Origin: Collinsella aerofaciens
GTDB taxonomy: Bacteria > Actinomycetota > Coriobacteriia > Coriobacteriales > Coriobacteriaceae
NCBI GenBank assembly: GCA_021641225.1
Contig: JAJWXI010000069.1
Span: 1-8,782 of the forward strand
Length of the DNA stretch: 8,782 nt
Direction: 5' to 3'
This document shows positions 5,934-8,782 of this stretch, in pieces. The first letter of the stretch is position 1; every line of letters starts with the position of its first letter. The position numbers and the translations under genes were made by a program. Below the pieces are notes generated by a model that was not told the DNA's origin, searched no databases, and saw only the letters and a program-made list of their open reading frames with translations.

Positions 5934-7019
5934 ATGCATATTCCCGATAATTATCTGTCCCCGCAGACCGATGCCGTTATGGCGGTGGCGATGGTGCCCG
6001 TATGGGTTCACTGCATCAAAAAGGTGCGCGCCACGCTCGATCGCGAGCATATGGCGTTCCTGGGCATTTGCGCCGCGTTCTCCTTCTTGCTCATGATGTT
6101 CAACGTGCCGCTGCCCGGCGGCACCACGGGTCACGCCGTCGGCGGTGCCCTCATTACGTTGCTGCTAGGCCCCGAGGCCGCGGCTATCGCTGTCTCGGTC
6201 GCGCTGGCGCTGCAGGCGCTGCTGTTTGGCGACGGCGGCATCCTGTCCTTTGGCGCCAACTGCTTTAACATGGCTTTCGTGCTGCCGTTTGCCGCTGCTA
6301 TCGTGTTCCGTGCGCTCAACAGCCGTTTGCACGACAAGAGCTGGGGCACCTCGGTTTCTGCCATCGTGAGCGGTTGGGTCGGCCTGTGCCTGGCGGCCCT
6401 GTGCGCGGCGGTCGAGTTTGGTATTCAGCCCATGCTCTTTACTAACGCTTCGGGCGCGCCGCTGTACTGCCCCTTCCCGCTGTCCATTGCCATTCCGGCC
6501 ATGATGATTCCGCATATGTTGGTTGCCGGCGTGGTCGAGGGCGTGGCGACTGCCGCGATCTACGGCTTTATCAAGAAGACGGCGCCGAGCGTTATCGTCG
6601 GGCCCGAGGCCGTCGATGGCCAGCTTGCTGCCGAGGACACAACCGCCAAGAAGACCTCGCTGGTCCCCACGCTCATCCTGGTCGCCGTGCTTGTTGTGGC
6701 CACGCCGCTGGGCCTGCTGGCCACGGGTGACGCATGGGGCGAGTGGGACGCCGAGGGCGCCGCGACTGCCGTTCAGGAGGCTGGTGACGACAGTCTGCAG
6801 GCTTCGGTCGGCCTCGATACCCCGACCTTTGCCGACGCTCTGCCTACGGGCGATTACCTGCAGGCCTATTCCGAGGAGCAGGGTCTTGGCTTTGCCGGCC
6901 AGGCTGCTATGTATATCCTTTCGGGCGTGATTGGCGTGGCAGTGCTTACCATCGCATTCCGTCTGATCTCGCTGACGGTCAAGGAAAGCGGTGCTCATGG
7001 CAATAGCCGAGCTGCCTAG
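5934..7019 (+). CDS. cbiM: Cobalt/nickel ECF transporter substrate-binding subunit CbiM with fused CbiN-like (PDGLE) domain
   Basis: This is the membrane S component that captures Co2+ or Ni2+ for an energy-coupling-factor importer. Start: GAGAGGG at 5924-5930 precedes the ATG at 5934 by three bases, and the protein must begin MHIPDNYL because in the NikM2/CbiM family the N-terminal amine, His2 and a histidine near 67 hold the metal. Here His2 and His67 (in PGGTTGHAVGG, 61-71) are both present. An upstream TTG at 5922 would bury that terminus. Several hydrophobic segments cover about 12-28, 40-58, 68-95, 110-127, 140-165 and 185-215, with FGDGGILSFGANCFNM at 98-113. A linker at 215-242 leads to a segment at 243-264 ending PLGLLATGDAWGEW, an extracytoplasmic loop, and a last helix at about 324-345: the CbiN-like/PDGLE arrangement. 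Cobalt versus nickel cannot be decided from sequence. The gene overlaps cbiQ by 23 bases. Confidence 0.93.
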   Translation: MHIPDNYLSPQTDAVMAVAMVPVWVHCIKKVRATLDREHMAFLGICAAFSFLLMMFNVPLPGGTTGHAVGGALITLLLGPEAAAIAVSVALALQALLFGDGGILSFGANCFNMAFVLPFAAAIVFRALNSRLHDKSWGTSVSAIVSGWVGLCLAALCAAVEFGIQPMLFTNASGAPLYCPFPLSIAIPAMMIPHMLVAGVVEGVATAAIYGFIKKTAPSVIVGPEAVDGQLAAEDTTAKKTSLVPTLILVAVLVVATPLGLLATGDAWGEWDAEGAATAVQEAGDDSLQASVGLDTPTFADALPTGDYLQAYSEEQGLGFAGQAAMYILSGVIGVAVLTIAFRLISLTVKESGAHGNSRAA

Positions 7020-7833
7020 CTGGCTTGCGGCCGAGGAGCGATACGAGCCCGCGGGGGCTCGGCATCGTGTGATGCAAAAGAACGTCCTGCACCTGGCGAG
7101 CCTGCTTGAGCGGGTTCGCCTGGGTGGAGGCGCGCACGAGGGCGGGTCGATGGTCGACCGCGCCCTTTCTTGCGTTTCGGCTCCGGTGCGCCTGGTGGGG
7201 ATGTTCGTCTGCGTCCTGTGCGTGTGTCTGACACAGAGCCCGCTGTACCTGATGCTGATGGCGGCTATCACGCTGGTGCTGGTCGCGGTGCGCCCCGCAC
7301 GCGGGCTGCGTGCGACCTTTGTACCGGCGCTCGGTGCTGCGGGGCTCGCAGTGGTTTTGGCACTGCCCGCCCTGCTGCTGGGCGCTTCCGCTACGGGCGC
7401 CATGCTCAAGATCGCGCTCAAGACCTTCATTAATGTGTCGCTGGTGCTGGGCGTTTCGTGGACGCTTACCTGGAGCCGCATGTCGGCGGCGCTTAAGATG
7501 TTGCGCCTGCCCGACGAGGTTATCTTTACGTTTGATATGGCACTCAAGCATATCGAGGTGCTGGGCCGAACGGCGCACGATCTGACCGAATCGGTCATGC
7601 TGCGCAGTGTGGGCCGCGCGCCTGCGGGGTTTTCGCGCACCGACTCGGTCGCGGGTATCATGGGCATGACGTTTATCAAGGCGATGGAATGCAGCCGTGC
7701 GATGGACGAGGCCATGCTGTGCCGCGGCTTTGCCGGCGTGTATCCGGCGCCTGCACGGAGCGGCTTTGGCTGGCGCGATGCGGTTTACGCGGCCGTTGTG
7801 GCGTTACTCGCCGTGTTGTGCGCGGTGTTGTAG
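6997..7833 (+). CDS. cbiQ: ECF transporter transmembrane coupling subunit CbiQ
   Basis: This is the T component (EcfT) that links the metal-binding CbiM to the ATPase. It is 278 residues, of typical size. After a hydrophilic N-terminus of about 55 residues come hydrophobic segments at about 62-98, 108-130 and 140-158, a long cytoplasmic coupling region (about 160-250), and a last helix at 262-278. The coupling region should carry two short Arg motifs that contact the ATPase. The second is clear as MLCRG (240-244). The first is probably VMLRS (200-204), with Ser in place of the usual Gly. The start overlaps the end of cbiM, which suggests translational coupling. AAGGAAAG at 6981-6988 serves either the ATG used here or a GTG at 6991, so the N-terminus is uncertain by two residues. 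Confidence 0.9.
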   Translation: MAIAELPSWLAAEERYEPAGARHRVMQKNVLHLASLLERVRLGGGAHEGGSMVDRALSCVSAPVRLVGMFVCVLCVCLTQSPLYLMLMAAITLVLVAVRPARGLRATFVPALGAAGLAVVLALPALLLGASATGAMLKIALKTFINVSLVLGVSWTLTWSRMSAALKMLRLPDEVIFTFDMALKHIEVLGRTAHDLTESVMLRSVGRAPAGFSRTDSVAGIMGMTFIKAMECSRAMDEAMLCRGFAGVYPAPARSGFGWRDAVYAAVVALLAVLCAVL

Positions 7834-7837
7834 TGCG

Positions 7838-7852
7838 GACGGTCGAACCGTC
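7838..7852. repeat. Short hairpin between cbiQ and cbiO
   Basis: GACGGT (7838-7843) and ACCGTC (7847-7852) pair perfectly around a CGA triloop in the 44-base gap. No T-run follows, so it is not a terminator. It sits about ten bases before the cbiO ribosome-binding site and could modulate translation of the ATPase, or it could be chance. Confidence 0.35.
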
Positions 7853-7877
7853 GATGTGAGTAGGGAAGGGCGACGTT

Positions 7878-8648
7878 TTGGCAAACGATACGAATAACGC
7901 GATGGGTGCGAGCGGTGCTGCCGGCGCTGAGACCACGCCGCTCATCGAGTTTCGCGACGTGGTGTTCTCCTATGCGGGGCATACGGTTGTCGATGGTGTG
8001 TCGCTGCAGGTCGATCGTGGTGAACTCGTTGCCCTGCTCGGTCCCAACGGCTGCGGCAAGACGACGATCATGCGCCTTATTAACGGCCTTGAGCTCACGG
8101 ACGCGGGTGCGTACCTGTTTGACGGACATGCGGTCGATGCGGCATATCTCAAGGATTCCGCGACGGCCCAGCGGTTCCATCAGCGCGTGGGCTTTGTGTT
8201 CCAGAATGCCGATGCACAGCTCTTTTGCGCCACGGTGGGCGAGGAAGTTGCTTTTGGTCCCGCGCAGATGGGGCTGCCGGCAGACGAGCTCGAGCGCCGC
8301 GTGCGCGATGCCATGGGGCTGTTCCAGGTTGCCGACCTTGCCGGCGCCTCTCCCTATCAGCTCTCGGGCGGGCAAAAGAAGCGCGTTGCGCTGGCTGCGG
8401 TGGTGTCGATGAACCCGGATATCTTGGTTCTCGACGAGCCTACCAATGGGCTCGACGAGGATTCATGCGACATCGTGGTCAATTTTTTGCTGGCCTACGT
8501 CGCGGCCGGCAAGACGGTCTTGATGAGCACGCATCACCAGGATTTGGTGCGACGCCTGGGTGCCCGTGCAATCTATATCGATCGATATCACCATGTGGTC
8601 GAGGCGCCGGTGTCGTCGTATGGTACCGAGAGCGGCGCTGCGGAATAG
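7878..8648 (+). CDS. cbiO: ECF transporter ATP-binding subunit CbiO
   Basis: This is the cytosolic ABC ATPase that drives the CbiM-CbiQ complex, probably as a homodimer. The 256-residue protein has all ABC motifs: Walker A GPNGCGKT (55-62), Q-loop Gln109 in FQNADAQLF (108-116, the CbiO/EcfA type), signature LSGGQKKR (162-169), Walker B ILVLDEP (182-188), D-loop GLDE (191-194) and switch His219 in STHH. The TTG at 7878 is preferred as start because GGGAAGGG at 7863-7870 lies seven bases ahead. An in-frame ATG at 7902 has no ribosome-binding site and would only remove a non-conserved tail of eight residues. A single ATPase gene fits the dedicated metal importers, unlike vitamin ECF systems with two. 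It follows cbiQ after 44 bases in the same operon. Confidence 0.95.
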   Translation: MANDTNNAMGASGAAGAETTPLIEFRDVVFSYAGHTVVDGVSLQVDRGELVALLGPNGCGKTTIMRLINGLELTDAGAYLFDGHAVDAAYLKDSATAQRFHQRVGFVFQNADAQLFCATVGEEVAFGPAQMGLPADELERRVRDAMGLFQVADLAGASPYQLSGGQKKRVALAAVVSMNPDILVLDEPTNGLDEDSCDIVVNFLLAYVAAGKTVLMSTHHQDLVRRLGARAIYIDRYHHVVEAPVSSYGTESGAAE

Positions 8649-8668
8649 TTGCTGCGTAGAGCGTGCGT

Positions 8669-8687
8669 AGCCGCCCGCGCGGCTTTG
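8669..8687 (+). terminator. Weak terminator after cbiMQO
   Basis: AGCCGC (8669-8674) and GCGGCT (8679-8684) form a 6-pair stem with loop CCGC, followed by only three T residues (8684-8686, the first of them inside the stem) and then G. The position, 21 bases after the cbiO stop, fits a terminator, but the short T-run makes it weak, so some read-through is likely. Confidence 0.4.
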
Positions 8688-8693
8688 CCGTGA

Positions 8694-8702
8694 TGGTATA
8701 GT
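8694..8702 (+). promoter_or_regulatory. Extended -10 promoter for the last gene
   Basis: TGG followed by TATAGT (8697-8702) is five of six to the -10 consensus with the extended TG. No -35 box is seen at the right spacing. Transcription would start near 8709, giving a leader of about 20 bases before the ATG at 8729. The arrangement mirrors the extended -10 promoter in front of the T-box. Confidence 0.5.
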
Positions 8703-8728
8703 TATCCAGGTTTTTTATGGGGGTGGCT

Positions 8729-8782
8729 ATGCCAAGCTGGAACATTCATATCGCTCAGACGGAGCGTTTGCTGGAGCGCACC
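8729..8782 (+). CDS. Start of an unknown protein, possibly zinc-dependent phospholipase C-like (partial)
   Basis: Only 18 codons fit in the window: MPSWNIHIAQ followed by TERLLERT. The frame stays open to the edge. A G-rich GGGGGTGG at 8719-8726 can serve as ribosome-binding site for the ATG at 8729. An in-frame ATG at 8717 would add MGVA but lies only about eight bases after the predicted transcript start. The N-terminus, with Trp4 and His7, recalls actinobacterial proteins annotated as zinc-dependent phospholipase C family, where an early His is a metal ligand. That resemblance is from memory on very few residues and is weak. The gene appears to be a separate unit from cbiMQO because of the terminator and promoter between them. 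Confidence 0.45.
   Translation, partial: MPSWNIHIAQTERLLERT

Noticed and set aside
6165..7715. 516-codon minus-strand open frame opposite cbiM and cbiQ
   Set aside because: It spans two convincing overlapping genes on the other strand and has a low-complexity Arg/Ser/Ala-rich translation.
7785..8375. 196-codon minus-strand open frame opposite cbiO
   Set aside because: It is a shadow of cbiO, whose ABC motifs are all intact.

Overview
The window looks like chromosomal DNA from a high-GC actinobacterium. The gene content and style (a T-box in front of pheST, a cobalt/nickel ECF transporter, strong GC bias at third codon positions) would suit a Coriobacteriia gut anaerobe such as Collinsella. 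That assignment is inference from recall; nothing here proves it. No transposase, CRISPR array, rRNA or tRNA gene was seen.

Layout. (1) Bases 1-1391, minus strand: a metallocarboxypeptidase of family M32, with its C-terminus beyond the left edge. (2) Bases 1392-1898: a 507-base gap between divergent genes. It carries the RBS of the carboxypeptidase, an extended -10 promoter and a complete T-box riboswitch with a likely UUC (Phe) specifier, antiterminator and strong terminator. (3) Bases 1899-5609: pheS and pheT, the two subunits of phenylalanyl-tRNA synthetase. They are separated by 180 bases that hold an 87-base nested palindrome. (4) Bases 5610-5933: 324 bases without a gene but full of structure: a 93-base nested inverted repeat, a second RNA-like fold with a 10-base direct repeat, a possible promoter, and an 8+8 inverted repeat just before the next gene. 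(5) Bases 5934-8648: a compact cbiM-cbiQ-cbiO operon encoding an energy-coupling-factor importer for Co2+ or Ni2+, with the CbiN-like part fused to CbiM. (6) Bases 8649-8782: a weak terminator, an extended -10 promoter and the first 18 codons of another gene.

How the parts work together. The T-box senses uncharged tRNA-Phe and lets transcription run into pheST when charging falls. The three Cbi proteins should form one membrane complex: CbiM binds the metal, CbiQ couples, and CbiO hydrolyses ATP.

The genes are ordinary families. The least explained material is non-coding: the two nested palindromes that flank pheT, and the structured leader of cbiM, in which I could not recognise a cobalamin or NiCo riboswitch.
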